Of a stretch of 64,000 nt of DNA, positions 12,400 through 22,435 are shown piece after piece. How positions within the stretch are numbered: the first letter of the stretch is position 1; each line of letters starts with the position of its first letter. A model generated the notes under the pieces. The model did not search any database. It was not told the DNA's origin and saw only the letters and a program-made list of their open reading frames with translations. The translations under genes were made by a program, and so were the position numbers. The stretch is from the NCBI RefSeq assembly GCF_031143425.1, contig NC_090445.1:1197252691-1197316690 (forward strand), read 5' to 3'. Source of the DNA: Pleurodeles waltl. Lineage: Eukaryota > Chordata > Amphibia > Caudata > Salamandridae.

Positions 12400-12879
12400 C
12401 ATTGGCGTGGTCAGTCCCCGGGTGATGCTGCACCGTAAAATCCATTCCCTGTAGGGAGAAGGACCACCTCAAGAGTTTAGGATTTTCACCCCTCATCTGC
12501 ATGAGCCATCTGAGGGGCTGGTGGCCTCTCTGAACTTGAGTCCCAAACAGGTATGGCCTCAGCTTCTTCTGTGCCCACACCACAGCAAATGCTTCTCTTT
12601 CAATGGCACCCAACCTCAGCTCCCGTGGAATAACCTCCTGCTAATGAAGGCTACTGCTTGGTCTAGGCCCTCTTCACTTAGCTGTGCTAAGACTGCTCCT
12701 ATGCATTGCTCTGAAGCGTCCATCTGCTCTACGAATTCCTTGGAGTAATCTGGCGCCCTAAGCACAGGTGCTCTGCAAACGGCTTCCTTGAGGGAATCAA
12801 AGGATTTCTGGCAAGCCTCTGTCCATTTCACCAATCTGGGCTGCTTCTTAAAATTCAGTTCAGTTAAGGAGGCAACCAT
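12400..12879 (-). pseudogene. Gmr1-like RNase H
   Basis: RNase H removes the RNA strand during reverse transcription. Positions 12879-12616 end in 'FVEQMDASEQCIGAVLAQLS', which holds the first catalytic Asp (the 'DAS..G.GAVL' motif). A frame change leads to 12613-12400 with 'AIEREAFAVVWAQKKLRPYL' (catalytic Glu) and 'VQHHPGTDHANADGLSR', the C-terminal 'nADaLSR' motif. It is the last coding segment; the polypurine tract and 3' LTR begin about 80 bp later. No integrase follows it, unlike standard Ty3/gypsy. Confidence 0.85.
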
Positions 12880-13290
12880 GGTGCCATATCCCTTAACAAA
12901 TCTCCTGTAGTACCCAATGAGGACTAGCCTGTCAATAAGCTCATCAGCTCTGGGGATGGGGTGTTCGTCAGTCTTGGTGATGGAATTGAGGTCTCAGTAG
13001 TCCACACAGAACCGAAGTTCTGGTTTGGCACCCGGTGGCACAGCCTTTTGTACCAATTCCATTGGGCTGGACCAGGGACTATTAAAGGTTTCTATCACCC
13101 CTAAAGCTAGCATCTTGACAACTTCTTCCTTGATACTGGCTTTCACCCTACCTGACAACCTGCAAATTTTGTTCTTTACAGGGGGACTGTCTCCTGTGTC
13201 AGTGTCATGGACACACAGATGTGTGAGTCTAGGAGTGCGGGAGAACAGGGAAGCAAACTGTGCTGCAGCAACTGGTAGCAGTCACCCCTC
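12880..13290 (-). pseudogene. Gmr1-like reverse transcriptase, core deleted
   Basis: The N-terminal RT is readable on the minus strand with 'MLALGVIETFNSPWSSPMEL' and 'LRFCVDY', followed by a stop codon and 'NSITKTDEHPIPRADELIDR'. At about 12917-12926 the sequence jumps to 'LIGYYRRFVKGYG', which normally lies far downstream of the catalytic YxDD box. About 120 residues, including all three catalytic aspartates, are therefore missing. The flanking parts are collinear with the family. Confidence 0.82.
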
Positions 13291-13294
13291 TGCT

Positions 13295-14424
13295 CTAGTG
13301 TCGGGGAGTCAGACAGGTTGACATCTTCCACTGACCATCACTTTCCTGGGCAGAGAGGAGGTCAGGGAGAGGTTCACTCTTCTCCACCACACCCTCATCT
13401 GTCACAAGAAGAATGCTGACTTGAGACCTCTCAAAGTGAGGCTTTAGTCTGTTTACATGGAGCACCCTTAGGGTGTTTCTAGGGATCTGGAGGTCCCTAA
13501 GTAAGTGACCTTTCCCCTTACTCTCCTTTATTTCATATGGGCCAGTCCAGCGATCCGGGAGAGCTCTGGACTCTACTGGTTCCATGACCCATACTTTGTC
13601 ACCAGGTTGAAACTCAACCCGAGTGGCCTTCTGGTCATACCAGCATTTCATTACCTCGTGACTGGCGGGGGGGTCCTGAGAGCTTTCTCTCACCCCTCCT
13701 TGACAATGCTTAGAGGCCCCTTAACAGGTTAGCCATAGAGAAGTTCAAAGAGACTGAACCCTACTCCTTTCTGGGACACTTCTCTGAAAGCAAAGAGAAA
13801 ACCTGGCAGGAGGACGTCCCACTTATGCCTCATGGCTTCAGGTAGGCCTGCAATCATGTCCTTCAAGGTTTTGTTCAATCTCTCAACTATGCCATTGGAT
13901 TGAGGGTGATAGGGTGTGGTGAACTTGTAAGTTCTACCACACGCATTCCACATGGACTTCATGTATGCAGACATGAAGTTAGTGCCTCTGTCAGACACTG
14001 TCTCTTTGGGGAACCCCACACGGGTAAAGATCCCCATCAAAGTTCTGGTCACCACAGGTGCAGTCACCGTCCTCAGAGGGCTTGCCTCTGGGTAGCGTGT
14101 GCCATGGTGCACCAAGACCAGGATGAACCTGTTGCTTAAGGCTGTCATGGGGTCAAATGGACCAATGACATTGATGCCCACTGTTTCAAAGGGGGTGTCA
14201 ACAACGGGAAGTGGGATCAGGGGAGCCTTCAGCTTTTTCCCTGACTTCCCCCTGGCCTGGCAGGTGGGATAGGACCCGCAGAATGTATCTGAGGCGGTCT
14301 TCATTGGGGGCCAATAGAACTGGATGACAAGCATGGCAAAGGTCTTGTCTTGTCCTAAATGTCCTGCCAGGGATATGTTATGAGCCAAACTCAGTAGGAA
14401 GGTCTGGTAACACTGGGAGACCAC
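13295..14424 (-). pseudogene. Gmr1-like integrase, located upstream of RT
   Basis: Integrase inserts element cDNA into the genome. The 14424-13729 block contains the HHCC zinc site (H..H near 'HNISLAGHLG', then 'CGSYPTCQ'). The catalytic core follows: 'ETVGINVIGPF' has Asn where the first catalytic Asp is expected. 'VSDRGTNF' holds the second Asp and 'YHPQSNGIVERLNK' the Glu. A stop and a deletion of roughly 40 residues precede 13693-13295, the C-terminal GPY/F module ('DRWTGPYEI', 'LRVLHVNRLKPHF'). It continues directly toward the RT, so the integrase-before-RT order is native to the element and not a later rearrangement. Confidence 0.85.
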
Positions 14425-14879
14425 TAAAACACGTGCTGCCCCAGTACCCGGAGCCTTAGGCTCACTATATAGGAGATCATTCTTTCAGTAAATCAGGTGA
14501 TCCCCAGAGGCCTCACCTGCTGCTGCATGGTCTGATGCCTGTCACCTCAAGCCCTCAAGAGTGAACCATTTTTTCTGCACTTTGCAGAATTCCCCCCTGG
14601 TGGGCCATCCTCAACTTGCCAGCCAGCAAGCTCAGGTATGTCGGCCAGGGTGGCAATGTCCTCCCCGGTTGGCTCAGGGGCCTCCTCAACCTGCTGTGAA
14701 CCTCCCATTAACCTTCACCGTGGGTACTTTTGGGACACATTTCCTGTACCCTTTGTACCTCTCCTTGGCAGCTGTCTGGGCCATTTTTCCAGGCTCCAGA
14801 TGCCCTTGATTCCCCTCCCGGGCAGCCATGGACCATGTGGTCATGCAGATTCACTCAGGCAATCCCATCATCTCCAAGT

Positions 14880-15218
14880 GAGACCTGAGCTCTTCCTTCT
14901 TCCAGGTAGTGTGCTCCAGGTCATTGCCTAACAGACAGTCTACAGGCATGGCAGGGCTCACAGCTACTTTCAGAGTACCAGAGACCCCCCCACCCAGTTA
15001 AAGGGAACCAGAGCCACCAGTAGATTGCTCTCACGATTGTCAGTGACTGTGACTTGGTGGAAGGTGTATGGTATGACCTGCTCTGCTGACACCAGCTGAC
15101 ACTTGACATTTGTCATGCTAGCTCCTGTGTTATGCAGAGCCTCCACCAGTTGCCCATCAACGGTGACCCACGGTCTATACTTACAAGTATTGGCAGGCAT
15201 CTGGGCTTTTGGCACCAT
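14880..15218 (-). pseudogene. Gmr1-like aspartic protease remnant
   Basis: Retropepsin cleaves the Gag-Pol precursor. The minus strand reads 'VTVDGQLVEALHNTGASMTN', where the catalytic box should be D-T/S-G-A. Here the Asp is Asn (NTGAS), which should abolish catalysis. A second-half motif follows at about 14880-14960, 'DCLLGNDLEH', matching the family's 'vLLGnDL'. It lies between gag and integrase with frameshifts on either side. The call rests on the two motifs and on position. Confidence 0.75.
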
Positions 15219-15339
15219 ATCTGCATGCCGAGAGACACTAGGGTTACCTCTGTCTGTTCTCCAAAGGTATCTGGGACTACCTCCTCTCTTAGTGCTACAC
15301 TAGCCAACCCAGGCGTCTGCCCATCAGTAGGGGTCTGTG

Positions 15340-16536
15340 CCCTCTTTGGACATTTGGAGTCGCCCTTAGAGTGACCATACTTGTAGCACTCTGCACATTG
15401 GGGAACCCACCTCCCTGTTTATTGATCAAGGAACCCTTTCCTCTTAGGATCAGACTGGGACTGGTTATTACTGTTCCCTTGGGAATTATTTTGGGAACCT
15501 TTAGAGAACTCCTTGTTTTTAAAGTTTTTCTCCCATCTCTTTCTTCTTAACTCTGACGATCTTTGTGGGTGTCACCCCCAGATTCCTTTTTGGACACTCT
15601 AGTGCTAGCCCAGAGGTCCGCCTCCTCAGCAAGCTTCCTGGGATCAGCCAGCTTATTGCCAACTACGTGCTGGCGCAACTCTGTAAAACAGATACTGAGC
15701 AGGTGCTCTCTCATGACTAAATTGTATAACCCAACATAACCATTGACTTTGTTGCTCCACACCCAGTGATTCAGTACCTTACTGGAGTAATCAGTGAAGT
15801 CTACCCAGGATTGGTTGGGGACATTATTACTGTCCCTGAATCTTTGGCTATACTTCTCAGGGGTCAGTCCAAATTTGGCACTCACAATGGTTTTCACTGG
15901 GGTGTACTTGTTCTGTTCACCAACCTCTAAAGTCAGAAGTGTATCCCTCTCATCTGTAGGAATGTGTTTCCACAGACCTGCCCCCACCAGTGCCCTTCAG
16001 GTATCCCATGTGTGCTCAGTGCAACTTCATAACCAGAAAACCACTTGTAAGTGTCATCTCCCACCACATAAATGGGCACCAAATCCTTGGATATACAAAC
16101 CTTCTTGTCTACAGGAGGTCCTGCATGTATGATGCCACCATCACTGCTGGACTCAGACTGCCTAGCCTCTCTCATCCTTCCTCTCCTCTACCTCCATTTT
16201 TATTTTGCCAACTGCAGCCTGAATTCTCTCTCCTTTCCCCTGCGGTCAGGCTGTGACTTGAGACACTCCTCGCTGGTCTTACAGGGGGCACCAATCCAGG
16301 GGCATCATCCCCCACTGCTGTTGGCTGCTGCTCAGGAGAGCCATTCTCTTGCTGGCCCAAATCATCATTCTCTTGGAGCGGGATTCTGCCCAGGCCTTCA
16401 GCGCCTTTTGGTACTCCTCCTTCTTGGAAGTTCCATGGGTAGTTACCCCCATCCCCTTGCAAAAGCCCTTCAGCTGGGTAACTGTGTACTTCTCCAGCTT
16501 ATCCAGGTGAAACTCCCCAGCTCCACTTATGGACAC
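15340..16536 (-). pseudogene. Gmr1-like gag, frameshifted
   Basis: Gag forms the particle that packages element RNA. It opens at 16536 with a Met and 'LDKLEKYTVTQLKGFCKGMG', rich in Lys and Glu. A middle block at 15933-16175 contains 'DKKVCISKDLVPIYVVGDDT'. The main capsid-like block is at 15547-15987, with 'GLTPEKYSQRFRDSNN' and 'MREHLLSICFTELRQHV', resembling the SCAN-like fold of gypsy gags. A nucleocapsid knuckle at about 15358-15408 reads CAECYKYGHSKGDSKC; the usual fourth Cys spacing is disturbed and a Ser sits where Cys is expected. The blocks lie in different frames, so the gene is broken. Confidence 0.8.
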
Positions 16537-16680
16537 AGCCAGAGACTTGATGTATAGGATTTAAAAGATGTGAAGTTGGGAAAATAACAGAAAAAGAAAA
16601 CAAATCAAATTGACCTTTGACTCTGGGTGGGTAGTGTACACGTAGCTATTGTTTGGCACTGGCACAAACACAAGACCTAT

Positions 16681-16698
16681 CCTCACTGCTGATCGCCA
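16681..16698 (-). promoter_or_regulatory. Putative primer-binding site
   Basis: Directly inside the 5' LTR, one base after its terminal CA, the minus strand reads TGGCGATCAGCAGTGAGG. Starting with TGG, the complement of a tRNA CCA end, and lying at the LTR edge fit a tRNA primer site. I could not identify the tRNA. Confidence 0.5.
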
Positions 16699-16699
16699 G

Positions 16700-18687
16700 T
16701 GTTAGAAATTGGGTCTCTAGTTGGCAGAGGTATACACCCTTGTCCATAAAGGGACCAAAATCCTAGTCAGAGTAAGTCACAACACAATCCAAATTATCCT
16801 TTGCTCACCCTCTGGTAGCTTGGCACAGAGCAGGCTTAACTTAGAAGTCAATGTTTAAAGTATTTGTGCAATAACTCATACAGTAACACAGTGAAAACAC
16901 CACACAAATACACCACAGAGGTTTAGAAAAATAAATAATATTTATCTGAATAAAACAGGATAAAAACAACAAAAATCCAATATGCACAAGTTGAGATGTC
17001 ACTTTTTAAAGGTTTAAAAGAGTCTCAATCCTTAAGAATCAGTGATTGTATCTTTGTAACACACAGTACCTGGGATGCATCAAAAATAGCAATGCAAAGG
17101 CCCCACAGAGGAGGAGATGCGTTGAAAAATAAGGTGCTGTGTCAGATTTTCCGGTGCGGTACAAACAATGCGCTGTTTCTTTCTATGCTGCAAGGTGATG
17201 TATCGATTTCTAGGAGCGATGCCTTGATTCCTCACTGTGATGCAGGGATATTTTGACTCCCAGGGACGATGTGTTGAACATCCTTGACACGCTGGTAAGA
17301 AGGAGCAGGCGCTGCGTCGATCCGGTAGACGATGCAGTGAATTTTCAGCTGGCAGGCACTGCGTCGACTTCTGTAGGTGTTGAATTGATTTTCCGACGCA
17401 CAGGGATTTTCATCTCTGGGGTGAAGTCTTTGTGGCCCTGAGACTTCAGAGAAGGTAGGGAAGGCAGAGTCCTTCTAGCGGAGTCAGAGGCCAGCAGGCA
17501 GCAAGGCAACAGGCAGGGCAGCAGTCCTTCTCAGCAAAGCAGTCCAGATGAGTCCTTTGGGCAGCCAGGCAGTCCCTCTGACAGAGTCCAGGTGTAGATC
17601 CAGAAGTGTCTGATTTGGTGGGGTCAGAGACCCAGTATATATACACCCAAAAATGCCTTTGAAGTGGGGGAAACTTCAAAGAGTGGTTGAAGTGCACAGG
17701 TTCCCCTTTCAGCCCAGTCCTATCGGCCAGGATCCCTGTAGGAGGTTATCAGTCCTTTGGGTGAGGGCGGCCACTTGCCTTTGAAGTGTAAGATAGAGCC
17801 CTCAACCCTTCCTGCCCAGGGAGACCCATTCAGTATGCAGATGAATGCAGATGTGACTGTGTGTCCTGTGTTTATGTCTGGGTGGAATGCACAAGTGGAG
17901 CTGTCAACCAGCACAGACCAGACATGAACTGGAGACACGCTGTAGGGCACAGATGACAGTAAGTGCAGAGAAATGCCCACTTTCTAAAAGTGGCATTTCT
18001 AAAATAGTAATATTAAATCCGACTTCACCAATAAGCAGGATTATCTATTACCAATTTGGCCATACTAAACATGACAGGACTACTCCTTCCTGATCAGAAT
18101 CTACAACTTAAAAGTATATGAGGGCAGTTCTAATGCTAGTCTATGAGAGGAGCAGGCCTCGCAATAGTGGAAAATTGCGAGGTTTTCACTACCAGGACGT
18201 GTAAAACACATAAGTGCATGTCCTGCCACCTTCTACTTACATAGCAACCTGCCCTAAGGGTTACCTAGGGCCTACCTTAGGGGTGACTTATATGTAGAAA
18301 AAAGGAAGTTTAAGGCTTGGTAAGTCGTAAGTAGTTTTCAAAGCCAAGTCAAAGTGGCAGTAAAACTGCACACACAGGCCTTGCAATGGCAGGCCTGAGG
18401 CATTGTTAAGGGGCTACTTAAGTGGGTGGCACAATCAGTGCTGCAGGTCCAGTAGTAGCATTTAATTTACAGGCCTTGGGCACCTCCAGTGCACTTTAAT
18501 AGGGTCTTACAAGTAAATTAAATATGCCAATTGGATAGGAACCAATGTTACCATGTTTAGGGGAGATAGCACATGCCCTTTAGCCCTAGTCAGCAGTGGT
18601 AAAGAGCGCAGAGTCCTAAAACCAGCAAATGGAGGGGGGCAGGCAAAAAGTTGGGGGATGACCACCCTAAGGCTGTGAGGACTAACA
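16700..18687 (-). repeat. 5' LTR of Gmr1-like element
   Basis: The right copy on the plus strand is the 5' LTR and would drive minus-strand transcription. It is about 1988 bp, beginning tgttagaaatt and ending gaggactaaca on the plus strand. A TATA-like box lies at 17636-17643. The primer-binding site follows immediately at its inner end. Confidence 0.88.
17636..17643 (-). promoter_or_regulatory. TATA-like box in 5' LTR
   Basis: The same TATATATA motif and flanks as at 11255-11262. In the 5' LTR it is the candidate core promoter for genomic RNA of the element. Conservation in both LTRs is expected from their shared origin and does not prove use. Confidence 0.4.
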
Positions 18688-19061
18688 TGCCCCATCAGGT
18701 CTCATTTCCTAATTGCTAGTTGTAGATTACTGAAAAATTTTTGTTCATGCATTATGCATTATCCTTTCAGGAGTTGGAATGTCCTTTCACACCTTCCTAT
18801 CTTTTGCTGGATATATGTTTATACTGTGACTCCTCCCTTTAAAAGGAGTGCATTTTTATTTATTCATCGATGGTCTCTGGGCTGCTCCATTCTATTTGTA
18901 TTCTTCTTTATTCTGTCATTATTCTCCTGAAGATATCACCCTCAATAGATGTGATGTTGCTTTAATAGTACTGTTCTCACATAGCAAGCACTCTTTTACT
19001 TAATGATCTTAAGTAACATTAACCAGTAATAGGGAATCCTGTGAAATTACGAAAGTTTTTT
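18688..19061. other. Spacer with a weak Penelope-terminus resemblance
   Basis: Between the LTR element and the next gag fragment. The plus strand at about 18926-18960 has CTGAAGA followed by an ATCAC/GTGAT stem, but no GAAA, so it is at best a decayed hammerhead relic. No gene seen. Confidence 0.3.
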
Positions 19062-19747
19062 TTAGATCCACGCCTTTAATGTGCTCAAAGTTTTTCTGCT
19101 CTCAATTCTGTGTGGTCTTCCCTTGGTATTCAAAATACACACAGACTCTGTATGTTGATCTCCTTCAGCGTACATAACATTGCCTGATGAATCTACATTA
19201 AGTATTTTTGAAGAAATTAGAGAGTGTTCTATGCTTTTGGCAAGGTCAGTGACCTCCATGAAAGTAGGACTGTGACAGCCCAGCAGTCTTTCTTGTATTT
19301 GTCTGGACAAACAACTGAAGACAACTTGGTCATGAATAAACATGTATACATTTGGTTCAAAATCACGTCGCCGCTAAGATCCTAAGAGCAGAAATGTACT
19401 TCAATGATTCGTCAGTAGTTGTTTGCATAGAAGTTGTGTCTTTCCAGCATAATGCTGGGTTCCTCTGAAAATTGTTAGCACAATCTTTATACTGCCTCTA
19501 TATATACACATTCCAGCCCGCAGCTTCTAAGTGGGTCTAAACAGGTGGTAAGTTGTCAAATATTTGCTACCCAGTCTGCCCTAACTGCGAAATAACGGTG
19601 CAAATGTGTGCTTGGGCTGTAACTGCTAGCATCTGTTGCCACCAAGTGATTTTCGAAAAGTCCAAGCCACTGTAACCATTCCACAGCTGGTTTACCTGGT
19701 TATGCCAGAAATGGGGGAGGTTGCGTAATTTGTTGATTTATTGCCAT
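19062..19747 (-). pseudogene. Second Ty3/gypsy-type gag fragment
   Basis: The minus strand from 19747 reads 'MAINQQITQPPPFLA', a stop, then 'PGKPAVEWLQWLGLFENHLV'. This matches the proline-rich start and 'W..W...FEN.L.A' block common in vertebrate gypsy gags. After further frameshifts, 19343-19062 gives 'MFIHDQVVFSCLSRQIQERL' and 'EVTDLAKSIEHSL', the capsid C-terminal block. No LTR, protease or RT is attached. It differs from the Gmr1 gag next door, so it belongs to another element. Identification is by motif pattern only. Confidence 0.6.
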
Positions 19748-19749
19748 GA

Positions 19750-21529
19750 CTAACAAAATACCATAAAGTAAGTAAATAGTCTTAAGAATTACAAAATACC
19801 TTTGACCACTGAGAAACGTTGAAAAGCGTCTGGAATGTTACCAGATGAAATCGATGCACATGAAAATATAATAAAACAAATTGACCTCATGGAGCGTTGT
19901 ATGTCATAGTTGATTCTTGCCGTCTATGCTTGAAGTAAAACGTATATTGTATTCCCTTATAATGGGAAAACAGAGATGAGGCCCATTCCAAGATGGCTGG
20001 CACGCATGAGGTCTGCATGTGCATAGTGGGCAGTAGCGGTGACATAGCAGTAGAGGGCAGGAGAAGCTCTCGAGCAGCAGCTCAACCGATCTGGGCCAAA
20101 GCAAGGCATGTGTGCAAGTCCCCTTAAAATGCCAAATGCTCCTCAGGCCCCAGCACCACAGTGCACCCATGATAAGGAGTGCGGAAATGTGCAGTTCCAG
20201 GCCCTCCGATTTTGACAGGGCAGCCGCTAGCACACAAGTCAAGAAAATGTCACAAAGCCTGCAAAAAACAGTTTTTAGACTGTTGGACCTGAATGAGGCT
20301 GAGCTGTCTGGAAGGAACTCTGAGGATAATTCAATGGCTGAGCATGCCTCAATTTCAACATAGCCAGCTGCCAAAGAGGAAGTAAAAAGAACATCTTAGT
20401 GATTACGCTGCTGCATCGCCAGTCCTTGTGAAGGCAAGACAAAGCAGTGCCTTACCCACCTTTTGTCTACAACATAACTGTACCCCCTTTTCATCTGTCC
20501 CAGGGAGGCACGGGAGTAATTCTACCTTAACATCCATCAAGTCAGGTCTGGTTATGCGGCTGGAGTGGAACTTTCTGATCCAGAAATCATTTGAATAATT
20601 TCACTGATCAGGAAATATCACCAGCTGAAGTTCCAGTCACTATCTGATACCTAAAGACTAGTTTTGTGTTGTGAGTAGTTGCAGAGGGTGCCCCAGGACT
20701 CATGGTTGCCCTTTTATCGGACCTTTGAGACCATGCATGGCTACGCATACAGAAAAACAGCTCCTAGTGGAGCATGCACCCGAGGGATTCTATAGTGAAA
20801 GCTGGCTGGCCTTTATTCCATGAGACACACAAAGGTGATGGGAGGCTGCTTGCATTAAGTTTGACCACTGGCAATAGCTCGGGTAGCACTCCAACCCGTA
20901 GTTCTTTTATTCATCATGCCACCTCAGTTTGGACCCAGCCATATGCAAATCAGTCTTGAACCTGCTCCTTATGGGAACAGTCCAGCCCAAACTGTCAAGG
21001 CAGTTCCTCCCGCAGCCAGAACACAACCAACCAGGACCGGTTTAGCCCTAGTTATGGGCTCATCAGGCAGATACAGCTTGGTTCCAGTGAGACAGTGAGC
21101 ATGTGACCCTTGTCTGGGCAGCCCATGCCACTCAGGGCGGCACACTTACTTTTTCACTGATTACTTAGCTGCAATAATGCTTCTAATTATACCTGTTAGT
21201 AGAGTTGTGTCTTGATTCTCTTAGTGCACTTTTGATAATGCTATCCTTCGCCTGCTTTCGTCAAGACTTGTTCACGTATAGAATAAGTGCGTATGTAATG
21301 GCAGTATCTTCAAGATTCTTCTTGTTTCGCAAATGACATCACCGACAGCCTCTTTCAAGGTAATCTCTACTTAGATGCCGCAAAACCACCTCCCACTGGA
21401 TCGAAGCCCCGGTTCATCTACAATGGTCTCTCCTTATTTAAGCTTAACGTGGCCTTTGACTTCCTGCTATCCTGCGTTCCTCGTTCAGCATACAGGGTGC
21501 ACATGTTGGTTCGAATGCTGGTGCGTTAA
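19750..21529. other. No gene recognised
   Basis: Mixed-composition sequence. Short ORFs at 19904-20374 (minus) and 20112-20363 (plus) are shadows of each other without family motifs. No splice-bounded block resembling a PDZ exon of PDLIM1 was found here. Confidence 0.35.
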
Positions 21530-22340
21530 AGGATTCAACTGCACGAGCAAAGCAATAAAGCGGGTGGTGGAAGAACGGCGGCTGCCCCTTGGCGTGGATC
21601 CCGTCTGTCTGAGCGTGCCGCGCTGACGCTTCCTCCGGCCCGCAGGTACCGGCCTCGCCCATTCCCGCGCGGCCTGCCAGGGCGTGACTCACCCAGAGCC
21701 GCGGCTTCCTAACAATAGCTGCGGCAGCTGGGACCAAGAGATTTACACGCGCAGGAACCTGAGCTGCGCCTCATATTGAGGGGAGACGTCAACGCCTCCT
21801 TGTTTCTTGTAAACAGAGGTATACAGAATTGCGCTTTCAGTTATCTCTGTCCTGCGTTTGCCAAGTAAAGCCCTAGCAGTCCTCTGTCCATCGTTGGACT
21901 CTTGAGTTTCAACCCCTCAGATTGCGGGAAAGAGAAGGAGCGCCTCGGAGCCAGGTGTTTGGCCTAGAAACTATCCTTAGGAAATAAGGTGACTACTTAA
22001 CGAGGCGTCTCACCTTCTCGGAAATGGCTCATTTTATCCTGTAAAATGTAAAGGTGCGTTTGGTTTATGGTGGAACACGTCCAGAAGTGACCGCACTTCA
22101 CCACACTACCAGTGCTTTCTTTTTTCTGAGTCTAAAATGACTGTGTCTGGAAAACACCCGGACCGGTTTTATTCAAGCCCCAGCTGGAGAGGGACAGGCG
22201 CTACAGGAAGGGCCGCGTCTCAGATCCTACCTCTCCCCTCCAGCGCCTCGGGAGGAGCAGACGGTAATACCCGGGTCAGGTCACAACCGCCCCTTGCCCC
22301 TCCGTGGCCCATGTGCCTCCCCCCCCCCCCCCCACCATCT
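21530..22340. promoter_or_regulatory. CpG-rich stretch, possible CpG island
   Basis: This stretch has far more CG dinucleotides than its AT-rich surroundings, especially at 21600-21780 and 22140-22290. It could be an unmethylated promoter region, for instance an internal promoter upstream of the PDLIM1-type exons 4 kb downstream, or GC-rich repeat remains. I see no clear first exon or TATA box. Judged by eye only. Confidence 0.3.
22318..22335. repeat. Poly-C run
   Basis: An uninterrupted run of about 16 C between CTC and ACC. It is a simple repeat prone to length errors in sequencing. Confidence 0.85.
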
Positions 22341-22435
22341 CCCCCAAAAGCACCCCCACTAATGGAAACCACCTGTTCAGAGCATGTGCTAAATGACAAC
22401 AGGCTTGTTCCTCGAATCGAGGAAACGAGATGACA

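Larger units (their letters stand above)
10296..18687 (-). mobile_element. Gmr1-like Ty3/gypsy LTR retrotransposon, defective
   Basis: An 8.4-kb element in minus orientation. Two LTRs of about 2.0 kb (10296-12311 and 16700-18687) share long aligned stretches and both end in TG...CA. Between them, in 5' to 3' order on the minus strand, are gag (16536-15340), protease (15218-14880), integrase (14424-13295), reverse transcriptase (13290-12880) and RNase H (12879-12400). The sequences are Ty3/gypsy-type, but integrase precedes RT as in Ty1/copia, which is the hallmark of the Gmr1 group. Gag and pol are full of frameshifts and stops, and the RT core is deleted. The two 5-bp flanks (tgcag and tgccc) do not form a clear target duplication. 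Confidence 0.88.

Noticed and set aside
13900..14139. Plus-strand ORFs across the integrase region
   Set aside because: They are antisense shadows of the minus-strand integrase.
18926..18970. Hammerhead ribozyme on the plus strand
   Set aside because: CUGAAGA and a plausible stem II are present, but the GAAA core and cleavage triplet are missing.
22137..22433. 98-codon ORF with a proline run in the CpG-rich stretch
   Set aside because: The prolines come from the poly-C run; no start context, splice sites or homology visible.
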